In this document: in pieces, positions 1 to 7,110 of the stretch
How the letters are laid out: the number at the start of each line of letters is the position of its first letter
How positions within the stretch are numbered: the stretch's first letter is position 1
Assembly: GCA_964502775.1 (NCBI GenBank)
Contig: CAZCYE010000035.1
Coordinates: forward strand, 1 to 16,227
DNA from: CAZCYE01 sp964502775
GTDB lineage: Bacteria; Actinomycetota; Acidimicrobiia; IMCC26256; PALSA-555
Length of the DNA: 16,227 nucleotides
Reading direction: 5' to 3'
Notes under the pieces: generated by a model
What the model was told of the DNA's origin: nothing
Seen by the model: only the letters and a program-made list of their open reading frames with translations
Database searches by the model: none
Position numbers and translations under genes: made by a program

Positions 1-1290
1 GGCGGCCGCGGCGGCCGGGTCGATCGCCGGCGCCGCGCTCACCGCGAGCGGGTGGAGGCCGGCGGCAACCCGGACCGCGTCGTACACGACGGGGATGGGC
101 TCGGCCGCCAAGTCCTGTACCAGGCGCACGATCGCGGCCTGGAGTTCGTCCATCGCCGGGTCCCCCGCGCGCCACGTGAAGGTGGCGCGCTCGTCGTCGT
201 AGCCCACGAGGTACGCGTCGAGATCGGGGTGCCCCAGCAGCAGCGACCCCTCGGGCACGAGCAGCCGGATCGAGTATTGGATCGGGTCCACGTTGGCGAC
301 GAGGTCCTGCTCGGCGACGAAGTCGAGCAGTGCCCGCACGTGCTCGGCGCGAGTCCACGGCGTGAACGGCATCCACGACGGCCGCACCGCGATCCCGTGT
401 TCGCGCAGCACCGCCACGGCGCGCGCTGCATCGCTAGCGGTGTGGCCCTTGTCGAGTCGCACCAACGTCTCGTCGTCCACGCACTCGAAGGCCGAGACCA
501 CGAAGAGGCACCCGGCATCGGTCATCTCCGCCCATCGGTGCTCGTGGCGCAGGACGTGCTCGACCTTGACGGTGCAGTCGAACGTCAGCTGGGGGTGGCG
601 CTCGTGCACTGCGCGCACGACCCGGAGGGAGTGGTGCACCGCGTTGAAGAAGTCGGGATCGGCGAAGCTCAGGTGCTGCGCGCCGGCCGCCACGAGCTGG
701 TCGACATCGGCGAGCACGACGTCGGCATCGACGATCCGGGTGCGGCCGTCGTAGACGACGGGAACGGGGCAATGCCGGCAGCGGTGGGCACAGCCATGAC
801 TGGTGGCGACCGCCCCCACGAGGTGCTCGTGGCCACCGGCGACCAGTCGCACATAGCGCTCGAGCGGTGGGAGCAGGTCGCGTCGGGGTGGCGCCGCGCC
901 GCGGGTCCGGGCCTGGTGCCCCAGACGGACTGTCACGCCCGGCGTGCCGTTCGCCACCCATTCGGTGAGCCCGACATCGGTCTCACCCGCGATGCAGGTG
1001 TCGAACGCGTCCGAGAGCGTCAATGCGTACAGGCCGAAGCACGCGGTCGGGAGCTCGGGGCGCAGGGCGCGGACCTCGCGCACGGACGCGCGGGCGAGCC
1101 GGGCCGCAGTGTGCATCGGCACGGAGTACGCGACCCGGTCGGCCCAGTCCACCAGCTCCGGGTCCCACTCCTGCACCGAGCAATCGAGGCAACGCACATC
1201 GTGGCCGGAGGTCGTCAGCCGTGCCGCGGCGCTCGCCACCGTCAGCGGCTGATGACCGAGCTCGTAGCAAGCGAGGAGAAGCACACGCAT
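1..1290 (-). CDS. B12-binding-type radical SAM protein, CUAEP/CCAEP-tail family (C-terminus off window)
   Basis: The 430 codons seen run off the left edge without a stop. The ATG at 1290 gives an N-terminus MRVLLLACYELGHQP, followed by a Rossmann-like segment of the cobalamin-binding type (about residues 1-120). The radical SAM cluster motif CX3CX2C is at C167, C171 and C174 (CAHRCRHC), followed by PVVYDGR. Further conserved stretches are FADPDFFN, KVEHVLRH, LDKGHT, FTPWTR and IRLLVPEGS. From memory these match the family called CUAEP/CCAEP-tail radical SAM (seleno)protein, whose reaction is not known to me. The last visible residues are alanine-rich and may be the linker before the tail. The gene lies 27 nt downstream of a same-strand ATP-grasp gene, so the two probably act together, although a TACGCT hexamer 7 nt before the ATG suggests its own leaderless start too. 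Radical SAM assignment is firm; the subfamily is likely. Confidence 0.9.
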   Translation of the reverse strand, partial: MRVLLLACYELGHQPLTVASAAARLTTSGHDVRCLDCSVQEWDPELVDWADRVAYSVPMHTAARLARASVREVRALRPELPTACFGLYALTLSDAFDTCIAGETDVGLTEWVANGTPGVTVRLGHQARTRGAAPPRRDLLPPLERYVRLVAGGHEHLVGAVATSHGCAHRCRHCPVPVVYDGRTRIVDADVVLADVDQLVAAGAQHLSFADPDFFNAVHHSLRVVRAVHERHPQLTFDCTVKVEHVLRHEHRWAEMTDAGCLFVVSAFECVDDETLVRLDKGHTASDAARAVAVLREHGIAVRPSWMPFTPWTRAEHVRALLDFVAEQDLVANVDPIQYSIRLLVPEGSLLLGHPDLDAYLVGYDDERATFTWRAGDPAMDELQAAIVRLVQDLAAEPIPVVYDAVRVAAGLHPLAVSAAPAIDPAAAAA

Positions 1291-1297
1291 GGTGCGC

Positions 1298-1303
1298 AGC
1301 GTA
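1298..1303 (-). promoter_or_regulatory. -10 element TACGCT for the radical SAM gene
   Basis: TACGCT on the minus strand, in the 27-nt gap after the ATP-grasp stop. It ends 7 nt before the ATG at 1290, so a transcript would begin at or next to the start codon. No clear -35 is seen. Confidence 0.5.
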
Positions 1304-1317
1304 GGCGGGAATCGGCG

Positions 1318-2541
1318 TCACGCCTCGTGGTGAGCCTGCGGGGCGTCGATCTCGATCGTGAGGCGCGTGAACGCCACTCGCAGCGCCGACTCCACGTCGT
1401 GTGGAGTCGCGGCACGCGCGAACAGGAATCCGAGGTAGCGATCGCCTTCGGGAAGTGGCTGGATCACGCGGCCGCGCGGCACCGTGACCTCGAGCCCCTC
1501 GATCCCGGGCACGGCGCGCGCCTCGTCCTGGCCGTGGATGCCCCCGAAGACCCCCGCACGCGGGATCGGCAACATCATCACGCCCGACGCCGGCTGCCCG
1601 GCGCGTCCCTCGGGGCCCAGGTGTCCGAGTGGCCTTCCGAGCGCGTGGCGCAGGATGACCTCTTCGAGGCTGATCCCGGCCCCGAAGCGCAGCGTTCGTG
1701 CGCACAGGCCACCGATGGAGCGAGCAGCCACCTCGATCACCCACGCGCGTCCGGCGTGCACCCGCAACTCGGCGTGCACCGGTCCCTCGCGGAGCCCCAA
1801 CGCGCGCGCCGCGTCGGCAGTGGCGCGCTCCACCACCCGCAGCGTCGCGGAGTCGAGGCGGGACGGCGTCACGTAGATGGTCTCCTCGAAGAACGGGCCT
1901 TCGAGGGGATCGGGCTTGTCGAACACGGCCAGCACCTGGAGCTCGGCGTCCACGAGGAGCGCCTCGACGGCAACCTCGTGTCCGGGTATGTACTCCTCCA
2001 CCAGGAGCCGGCCACCGTCGGCGATGGCTGCAACCCGGGCCGCGGCGGCGACCGTGCTGATGCGGTCGTCGGCTCGGATCACCCCCCGGCTCGCGGCCAG
2101 CCCGACCGGCTTGACCACGCACGGGTACCCGATGTCGGGCGGTCGGCCGGGGTCGTCGAACGCCGCGTATCGGGGCTGGGAGACCTCGGACGCGGCGAGG
2201 GCGTTGCGCATGGCTTCTTTGTCGCGGGTGCGGCGCGCCGCCTCGGGGGGGTTGTGCGGGAACCCCAGTCGCTCGCCGGCGACGGCGGCCACCACGACGC
2301 CCTGGTCGTCGAGGGCGATCACCGCGTCGAGCGGCGTACGGGCGTGGAGCGCCTCGATCCGGGCTGTCGCCGCCTCGGGATCGTGCAGGGGAAGCGTCAG
2401 CGCCCGGTCGCCCATGGTCTCGGCGAGTGTCGGTGGCTCCTCGGACGCCACCACCACCCCCACGTCGAGCGCCCGCGCCGCGGCCATGAAATCGGATGCC
2501 CGATAGGTGGCGGTGGGGAGCAGGAGGAGGACGCGGGGCAC
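1318..2541 (-). CDS. ATP-grasp family carboxylate-amine ligase-like protein
   Basis: A 407-residue protein from a GTG at 2541. The frame stays open 24 codons further upstream, but the homology-like start VPRVLLLLPTATYRA and the divergent nfuA promoter argue for 2541. Residues 1-100 look like the preATP-grasp domain. The ATP-grasp fold follows, with CVVKPVGLAASRGV (K144), the VEEYIPGHEVAVEAL stretch (182-196), and metal-ligand regions HAELR (E258) and VIEVAARSIGG (E270). The layout resembles the PurK/biotin carboxylase/BacD group: ATP would activate a carboxylate as an acyl phosphate for attack by an amine or thiol. The substrate cannot be read from the sequence. It is the probable first gene of a pair with the downstream radical SAM gene, so a two-step modification of a small molecule or peptide is an inference. 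Confidence 0.85.
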   Translation of the reverse strand: MPRVLLLLPTATYRASDFMAAARALDVGVVVASEEPPTLAETMGDRALTLPLHDPEAATARIEALHARTPLDAVIALDDQGVVVAAVAGERLGFPHNPPEAARRTRDKEAMRNALAASEVSQPRYAAFDDPGRPPDIGYPCVVKPVGLAASRGVIRADDRISTVAAAARVAAIADGGRLLVEEYIPGHEVAVEALLVDAELQVLAVFDKPDPLEGPFFEETIYVTPSRLDSATLRVVERATADAARALGLREGPVHAELRVHAGRAWVIEVAARSIGGLCARTLRFGAGISLEEVILRHALGRPLGHLGPEGRAGQPASGVMMLPIPRAGVFGGIHGQDEARAVPGIEGLEVTVPRGRVIQPLPEGDRYLGFLFARAATPHDVESALRVAFTRLTIEIDAPQAHHEA

Positions 2542-2547
2542 CGGCCC

Positions 2548-2553
2548 TATGAT
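2548..2553 (+). promoter_or_regulatory. -10 element TATGAT for nfuA; divergent start region
   Basis: TATGAT ends 7 nt before the ATG at 2561, fitting a leaderless nfuA transcript. On the other strand the same bases read CATCAT (2549-2554), 7 nt before the ATP-grasp GTG at 2541, a weaker match to TANNNT. The two start codons are only 19 nt apart, so the two promoters must overlap. Confidence 0.55.
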
Positions 2554-2560
2554 GGCCCCG

Positions 2561-3184
2561 ATGGATGAGGTGATGACGCCGGTGCTGACGGTGACCAACG
2601 AGGCCCGCGCCAAGATTCTCGAGGCCCGTGCGGATGAGACCGGACCCGAGTCGCTCGCGCTCTTCCTCGCGGTGAGCGGCGAGTCCGATGGTGCCTACAC
2701 CTACTCGATGGAGTTCCGGCCGCTCGCCGACGCCGTGTTCGACGACCTGGTGCAGCGCCACGACGACCTGCCGGTCGTGATCGCCGCGGGCAGCATCGAC
2801 CGGGTCACAGGGGCCACCCTCGACTTCACCGGCGTGGGCATGGTGATGCAGAACCCCAATCGGCCCGATCCCGCCTCCGCGGGCGACCGCCCGGCCGGCG
2901 ACCTCTCCAGTCCCGTCGCCCAGTCCGTCCTGGGGATCCTCGAGACCCAGATCAATCCGTCCATCGCCGCCCACGGGGGGCGGGCCGACCTCGTGGCCGT
3001 GGAAGATGGCGTGGTCTACGTGCGGATGTCGGGTGGCTGCCAGGGCTGTGGCCTCGCGGGGGTGACGCTGAGTCAGGGCATCGAGGTGGCGATCCTCGAG
3101 GCGTTGCCCGAGCTCACCCGTGTGGTCGACGTCACCGACCACGCGTCGGGTGACAACCCCTACTACGAGGCGGCCAAGAAGTAG
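2561..3184 (+). CDS. nfuA: NfuA-like Fe-S cluster carrier (NifU C-terminal domain)
   Basis: A 207-residue protein. Residues 1-105 resemble an A-type (IscA/HesB) domain that has lost its cysteines, as in known NfuA proteins. Residues 115-190 form the NifU C-terminal domain with the cluster-binding pair C160-X2-C163 in GGCQGCGLAGVTL. The tail DHASGDNPYY is typical. NfuA dimers hold a [4Fe-4S] cluster between the two CXXC motifs and hand it to client apoproteins in the cytoplasm. In-frame ATGs also occur at 2549, 2552 and 2573. I chose 2561 because TATGAT ends 7 nt before it and no ribosome binding site sits properly before the others; the AGGAGGAGG at 2522-2530 is 18 nt before the earliest ATG. 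The neighbours include a cysteine desulfurase, a SufR-like regulator and Mrp. Confidence 0.93.
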   Translation: MDEVMTPVLTVTNEARAKILEARADETGPESLALFLAVSGESDGAYTYSMEFRPLADAVFDDLVQRHDDLPVVIAAGSIDRVTGATLDFTGVGMVMQNPNRPDPASAGDRPAGDLSSPVAQSVLGILETQINPSIAAHGGRADLVAVEDGVVYVRMSGGCQGCGLAGVTLSQGIEVAILEALPELTRVVDVTDHASGDNPYYEAAKK

Positions 3185-3202
3185 ATCGTGGCGCCGGCCG
3201 GG

Positions 3203-3219
3203 CGAGCCACGCGGGCTCG
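3203..3219. terminator. possible hairpin between convergent nfuA and DUF169 genes
   Basis: CGAGCC (3203-3208) and GGCTCG (3214-3219) pair perfectly around a 5-nt loop, in the 49-nt gap between two converging genes. Position suits a bidirectional terminator. There is no T tract on either side, so it is only a candidate. Confidence 0.3.
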
Positions 3220-3233
3220 GCGACGCGAATCGT

Positions 3234-3956
3234 CTACGCGAAGCGGCGGGCGTCGGCGCTGGCGTAGCGCGCCACGGCCGTGTCGGCCACGGCGTTGCGC
3301 TCGATGGCCTCCACCACTCCGAGGAGACGCGCCGCGGGAATGGCGCAGGTCATCTCGGTGACGGCCATCCCGGTTCGGACCCGGCTCAACGCACAGCCGA
3401 CGCTGGCGGCCACCTCGCCCTGCTCCTTGGCGATGGCCACGATGTGGCACTGCGGCTTGCCCTCGATGCGCATCTCGGGCACTGCGTCGTGCAGCACCAT
3501 CATCTGCCGGCCGTTGACGCGCAGCAGCACCACGTCGGGATCCACGGGAGTCTCGGCCAGCGGGCCGTAGGTGACGGCCCCGGGCTTCGTTCGCACCACC
3601 GGGATGTTGGGTACGGCGTCCATCGTCACCCAGCCGCTGCCGAGCAGCTCGGCCACGTCGGAGTTGCCCGCCACCTCGTCGAGGGTCTTGAACCCGTGCG
3701 TCATGGACCCGACCGAGCAGTTGGCGTGGTCCTCGGCCACGGTCGAGAAGGTCCGTTCGGTGGCGCGGATCCAGAACACGCACCCCGCCGGGACCCGACC
3801 GGTGCGCCCGTCGTCCGCGGCTTCGGGCATCGGGTCGTCGAACGGAGCGACGCCGCCCGGGGGGGTCTCGGAGAAGGTGATGGCAACGGGTGGCGCGCTG
3901 AGCACCAGTGATTCGGTGAGCGTTCCCGCGAGCCTGGGCCAGTCGTGTGACGTCAT
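3234..3956 (-). CDS. DUF169 family protein
   Basis: A 240-residue protein I assign to DUF169 (COG2043), a family of unknown biochemical role. The support is the pattern PVAITF near residue 25, GCVFWIRA (57-64), ATVAED-like followed by HANCSVG (78-83), the VTYGPL segment near 130 and the late GC/C positions. Five cysteines are present: C59, C80, C170, C188 and C204. That is many for a protein of this size and fits metal or cluster binding, but this is inference. No signal peptide or membrane segment is seen, so it is probably cytoplasmic. It follows the cysteine desulfurase gene on the same strand by 20 nt but has its own -10-like TAGGGT 6 nt before the ATG. Its place inside the Fe-S block suggests a link to iron-sulfur or sulfur metabolism. 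Confidence 0.8.
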   Translation of the reverse strand: MTSHDWPRLAGTLTESLVLSAPPVAITFSETPPGGVAPFDDPMPEAADDGRTGRVPAGCVFWIRATERTFSTVAEDHANCSVGSMTHGFKTLDEVAGNSDVAELLGSGWVTMDAVPNIPVVRTKPGAVTYGPLAETPVDPDVVLLRVNGRQMMVLHDAVPEMRIEGKPQCHIVAIAKEQGEVAASVGCALSRVRTGMAVTEMTCAIPAARLLGVVEAIERNAVADTAVARYASADARRFA

Positions 3957-3962
3957 GTCCGT

Positions 3963-3968
3963 ACCCTA
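3963..3968 (-). promoter_or_regulatory. -10 element TAGGGT for the DUF169 gene
   Basis: TAGGGT on the minus strand ends 6 nt before the ATG at 3956, in the 20-nt gap after the cysteine desulfurase stop. It fits a leaderless start, so the gene may be transcribed separately as well as by readthrough. Confidence 0.5.
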
Positions 3969-3976
3969 ATAGCGGC

Positions 3977-5101
3977 TCAGCCTCGAAGCGCCCGCAGCTT
4001 GGTGACCACCTCGCCGAACGCGGCGCAGAAGGCGTCGACGTCGGCATCGGTGGAGCTCCACCCCACGCTCGGACGCAATGAGCGCTCCGAGTCCACACCC
4101 ATCGCCGCCAGCACCGGTGACGGCTCGAGCGCCTCACTCGAGCACGACGACCCCGAGTGCACCGAGATCCCACGCTGGTCGAGCCCGAGCAGCACGGGTT
4201 CGGCCTCCACTCCCTCGACGCCGAGACACACGAGGTGGGGGAGTCGGTGCTCGGGATCGCCGAGCTGGTGCACACCCTCCGTCGCCAGGGCGCCCGCGAG
4301 GAGCCGATCGCCGAGGCCGCGGGTGCGCGCGGCCTCTACCGCGAGAGCCGCGCCGCTGAGCTCGGCCGCGGCCGCGCCGAAGCCCACGATGGCCGCGATG
4401 TTCTCGATGCCGGCCCGTCGGGCGCGTTCCTGGTCACCGCCCACGACAAATGGGGGGATCCGCAACCCGCGGCGCACGAGCAGCGCGGCCGCGCCCTTGG
4501 GCCCGCCCAACTTGTGGGCCGTGATCGAGCACAGGTCGGCGTCGAGCGCCGCGAAGTCGAGTGCCTCGTAGCCCACGGAGGCGCATGCGTCCACGTGCAC
4601 GAGCACACCCAGTGCCCGCGCCGCAGCCACGATCTCGGTGACCGGCTGGATGGTGCCCACCTCGTGGTTGGCGCTCTGCACCGACACGAGTGCCGTGTCG
4701 GTGTCGATGGCCGCCGTCATCCGGTCCACATCCACGCGCCCGAGCCGGTCCACACCCACGATGCGGGTGGGCGCGCCGCTCCGCGCGACGGAGGCGAGCA
4801 CGGCCGAGTGCTCGACCGCGGTCGTCACGACGGCGCCCGGCCCGTGCCGAGCCAGGGCGCCCCAGACCGCCGCGTTGACGGCCTCGGTGCCCGACGCGGT
4901 GAAGACCACCTCGCGAGGGCGGGCACCGACCAGCGCGGCGACGCGCTCACGGGCGTCCTCGATCGCGACCCGCGTCATCCTGCCGTCGCTGTGGACACGG
5001 CCCGGGTCGGCATGGTGGTCGCGCAGGAACGGGAGCATCGCGTCCCATGCCGAAGCTCGCAGCGGGGACGACGAGGCGTGATCCAGGTAGATCCGATTCA
5101 C
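3977..5101 (-). CDS. iscS: cysteine desulfurase, IscS/NifS type
   Basis: A 374-residue class V PLP enzyme that takes sulfur from L-cysteine, giving alanine and an enzyme persulfide for Fe-S clusters and tRNA thiolation. Visible features are the N-terminal IYLDHASSSP, TASGTEAVN (68-76), VEH with H98 stacking on PLP, Q142 and NHEVGTIQP (145-153), the PLP lysine K197 in TAHKLGGPKG, GGDQERARRAGIENIA (221-236), and the persulfide cysteine C320 in SGSSCSSE, where IscS has SGSACTS. The GTG at 5101 is chosen because it sits directly before the family's usual N-terminus; the frame is open to 5209 but that part overlaps the regulator gene. It follows the SufR-like gene by 37 nt with no clear promoter, so the two are probably one operon. 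Whether it serves a SUF or ISC system cannot be told here: no scaffold gene lies in the window. Confidence 0.93.
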   Translation of the reverse strand: MNRIYLDHASSSPLRASAWDAMLPFLRDHHADPGRVHSDGRMTRVAIEDARERVAALVGARPREVVFTASGTEAVNAAVWGALARHGPGAVVTTAVEHSAVLASVARSGAPTRIVGVDRLGRVDVDRMTAAIDTDTALVSVQSANHEVGTIQPVTEIVAAARALGVLVHVDACASVGYEALDFAALDADLCSITAHKLGGPKGAAALLVRRGLRIPPFVVGGDQERARRAGIENIAAIVGFGAAAAELSGAALAVEAARTRGLGDRLLAGALATEGVHQLGDPEHRLPHLVCLGVEGVEAEPVLLGLDQRGISVHSGSSCSSEALEPSPVLAAMGVDSERSLRPSVGWSSTDADVDAFCAAFGEVVTKLRALRG

Positions 5102-5138
5102 CGTGCGATGCCGCGGATCCTGGCCTCGGCCGTCGTCC

Positions 5139-5924
5139 TCAGACGCGGGCAACGCAGTGGTCGTCGCCCTCTGGGCGGCTGGCCTCGAACCTCGGTGACG
5201 TCTCTCCATGGAGGCGGGCGAGCATGCCCCGGATCATCCCGCGATCGAGTGCGCACACCACGTGGGGGTAGCGCTGCGCGGTTTCCCCGAAGGGGCAGCA
5301 CTCCGAGACGATCGACAGCTCGCTGCCCCGCGCCTCGGCATGGGCCGCGAACCCGTGCGCGGTGAGCGCGTCGGCCACCGCGCCCAGGGCGGCCCGAACC
5401 GAGCGGTGCCCGCCGCCCGGCTCCATGCGTGCCGCGATCGTCTGGCCGTACTCGTAGCCGACCTCGTCCGCGAGGGCCTCGGCCTGCCCGGCACCGAGCG
5501 CATCCAGTGCGCGCGCGAGCAGGCTCGACAGCACGTCGTCGTGGTGGAGCGGGAACGAGAGGGTCGTCTCCAGCGGGGCGGCGCGGTAACGCTTCGAGGG
5601 TCGACCCGCGGGGCGGCTCGCCTCGGGGTCCCGCGCACCGATGGCCACGATCAGATAGCCGGCGCTGGCGAGCTTGTCGAGGTGATGGCGAGCCACGTTG
5701 GAATGGAGCGAGAACCGCTCGGCCACTTCCGCCGCGGTCGCGCCGTCGGGCTGCTCGCGCACCGCCAGGTAGATCTCGCGCCGGGTCGGATCACCGAACG
5801 CGTTGGTGACGGCGGCGACGGCGGCGGTGAACTCGTCGTCGCTGAGCGGCCGATCGGCGCTGGTGTTCGCCGCGGCGCGGGAAGGATCCGGCATCACGCC
5901 CGGAAGGGAGGCCTCGGGAGGCAC
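5139..5924 (-). CDS. SufR-like wHTH transcriptional regulator with C-terminal cysteines
   Basis: A 261-residue ArsR/DeoR-like regulator. The winged helix lies at about 35-115 (FGDPTRREIYLAV, then AAEVAERFSLHSNVARHHLDKL, then GRPSKRYR). The C-terminal domain has SECCPFG (C209, C210), C224 in HVVCAL and C257 near the end. This arrangement is that of SufR-type repressors, including the mycobacterial Rv1460 protein, which bind an Fe-S cluster through C-terminal cysteines and repress Fe-S biogenesis genes when clusters are plentiful. The GTG at 5924 is preceded by TAGAAT with a 6-nt gap. It is the first gene before the cysteine desulfurase and is divergent from mrp, so autoregulation and control of both sides is the simple model. 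The exact cluster ligands are inferred. Confidence 0.85.
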   Translation of the reverse strand: MPPEASLPGVMPDPSRAAANTSADRPLSDDEFTAAVAAVTNAFGDPTRREIYLAVREQPDGATAAEVAERFSLHSNVARHHLDKLASAGYLIVAIGARDPEASRPAGRPSKRYRAAPLETTLSFPLHHDDVLSSLLARALDALGAGQAEALADEVGYEYGQTIAARMEPGGGHRSVRAALGAVADALTAHGFAAHAEARGSELSIVSECCPFGETAQRYPHVVCALDRGMIRGMLARLHGETSPRFEASRPEGDDHCVARV

Positions 5925-5930
5925 GGACGT

Positions 5931-5936
5931 ATTCTA
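5931..5936 (-). promoter_or_regulatory. -10 element TAGAAT for the SufR-like gene
   Basis: TAGAAT on the minus strand ends 6 nt before the GTG at 5924. On the plus strand the overlapping bases 5930-5935 read TATTCT, a -10 candidate for mrp, so one short stretch may drive both directions. Confidence 0.55.
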
Positions 5937-5970
5937 CCTATGCCCGTAGTGGAAATCTCCCGGATCGGGA
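5934..5970. promoter_or_regulatory. candidate operator region in the sufR-like/mrp divergent gap
   Basis: The 67-nt gap between the divergent starts holds two small inverted repeats. CTAC/GTAG (5934-5937 and 5946-5949) overlaps the -10 sites. TCCCG-GAT-CGGGA (5958-5970) is a perfect 13-nt dyad in the mrp leader. Either could bind the regulator encoded next door. No published SufR operator sequence is matched. Confidence 0.3.
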
Positions 5971-5991
5971 CCCTGAGCCGTGGGAGCCTTG

Positions 5992-7086
5992 ATGCCGCTC
6001 GAAGCCGCGATCCTCGAAGCAGTGCGAAGCGTGGAGGAGCCCGAGCTCCGGCTCTCGCTGGGCGAGTTGGGCGTGCTCACCGACGTGGTGGTGACCGACG
6101 CCGACGCCGTGGTACGCCTCGCCACGCCGTTCTCGGGGGAATGGGCTGGTCCCGAGCTGGCGCGACGAGTGGAGCGCGCCGCGGGCGCCGTCACGGGCGC
6201 GGGCCACGTCAGCGTCGAGTGCCGCCCGATGAACGACGCCGAGATGGCTGCCCTGGCCCGCGTCCTCAAGCGTGAGCCGCCGCCCAATCCGCTCGCGGTC
6301 GTGGACGCGAACCGGCCGGCACCGCCACGACCACGCACCAACCCGTTCACCGATGCGTCCACGCGAGTGCTGGCCGTGTCGTCGGGCAAGGGCGGCGTCG
6401 GCAAGTCGTCGGTCACCACCAACCTCTCCATCGCACTGGCGGCGCGCGGGCTCCGTGTGGCCGCGGTGGACGCTGACGTGTGGGGCTTCTCGATGCCTCG
6501 GATGCTCGGCATCGACCGTCCACCGGCGCTGATCGACGACGTGATCGTGCCGCCGTCTGCGCACGGGGTGCGTTTGGTGTCGATGGGGTTCTTCGCGCCC
6601 GAGGACCAAGCGGTCATCTGGCGGGGGCCGATGCTCCACAAGGCGCTCGAGCAGTTCCTCACTGACGTGTGGTGGGGTGATCTCGACTACCTCGTGATCG
6701 ACATGCCCCCCGGTACGGGCGACGTTGCGCTGTCGATGGCGCAGTTCCTCCCGCACGCGGAGGTGATCGTGGTCACCACACCTCAGCCCGCGGCACAATC
6801 GGTGGCCCAGCGCGCGGCGGCGATGGCCCGGAAGGTGGAGCTGTCGGTGCTGGGTGTCATCGAGAACATGTCGTGGTTCATCGGTGACGACCAGCATCGT
6901 TACGAGCTGTTCGGGCAGGGCGGAGGCGCGGCGCTGGCCGAGGCCCTGGGCGTGCCGCTGTTGGGGCAGGTGCCGCTCGTGGCCGCGCTGCGAGAGGGTG
7001 GCGACACGGGCTCGCCCATCGTGGTGGACGACCCCGGCTCCGAGGTTGCCCAGGTGTTCCATCGCATCGCCGAGACGATCGCCTGA
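5992..7086 (+). CDS. mrp: Mrp/ApbC family P-loop Fe-S carrier ATPase
   Basis: A 364-residue protein. Residues 1-90 form a MIP18/DUF59 domain (VEEPELRLSLGELGVL). The rest is the ParA/MinD-type P-loop NTPase: SSGKGGVGKSSVTTNLSIAL at 130-149 with K133 and K138, VDADVWGFSMPRML, the WRGPMLHKALEQFL and DYLVIDMPPGTGD stretches, and VIENMSWF near the C-terminus. Family members carry Fe-S clusters to apoproteins in an ATP-dependent way. Many Mrp proteins have a CXXC soon after ENMS; here that place reads IGDDQHRYELFG with no cysteine. From memory this is common in actinobacteria. The ATG at 5992 has GGGAG 5 nt upstream, while the GTG at 5980 has no such site. It is divergent from the SufR-like gene, and DUF3107 follows after 24 nt. 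Confidence 0.93.
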   Translation: MPLEAAILEAVRSVEEPELRLSLGELGVLTDVVVTDADAVVRLATPFSGEWAGPELARRVERAAGAVTGAGHVSVECRPMNDAEMAALARVLKREPPPNPLAVVDANRPAPPRPRTNPFTDASTRVLAVSSGKGGVGKSSVTTNLSIALAARGLRVAAVDADVWGFSMPRMLGIDRPPALIDDVIVPPSAHGVRLVSMGFFAPEDQAVIWRGPMLHKALEQFLTDVWWGDLDYLVIDMPPGTGDVALSMAQFLPHAEVIVVTTPQPAAQSVAQRAAAMARKVELSVLGVIENMSWFIGDDQHRYELFGQGGGAALAEALGVPLLGQVPLVAALREGGDTGSPIVVDDPGSEVAQVFHRIAETIA

Positions 7087-7098
7087 TCGCCGACCAGG

Positions 7099-7104
7099 TA
7101 CATT
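7099..7104 (+). promoter_or_regulatory. -10 element TACATT for the DUF3107 gene
   Basis: TACATT lies in the 24-nt gap after mrp and ends 6 nt before the ATG at 7111, fitting a leaderless start. Confidence 0.5.
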
Positions 7105-7110
7105 GCCCGC

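Noticed and set aside
52..2568. 838-codon plus-strand open frame
   Set aside because: It lies antisense to the radical SAM and ATP-grasp genes and its translation is rich in H, R, G and V without any domain. High GC keeps such shadow frames open.
983..3142. 719-codon minus-strand open frame
   Set aside because: It crosses the ATP-grasp gene in another frame and runs antisense to nfuA. The translation is Arg/Gly-rich low complexity.
4157..5365. 402-codon plus-strand open frame over the cysteine desulfurase
   Set aside because: Antisense shadow; the minus-strand frame has all catalytic motifs of the desulfurase family.
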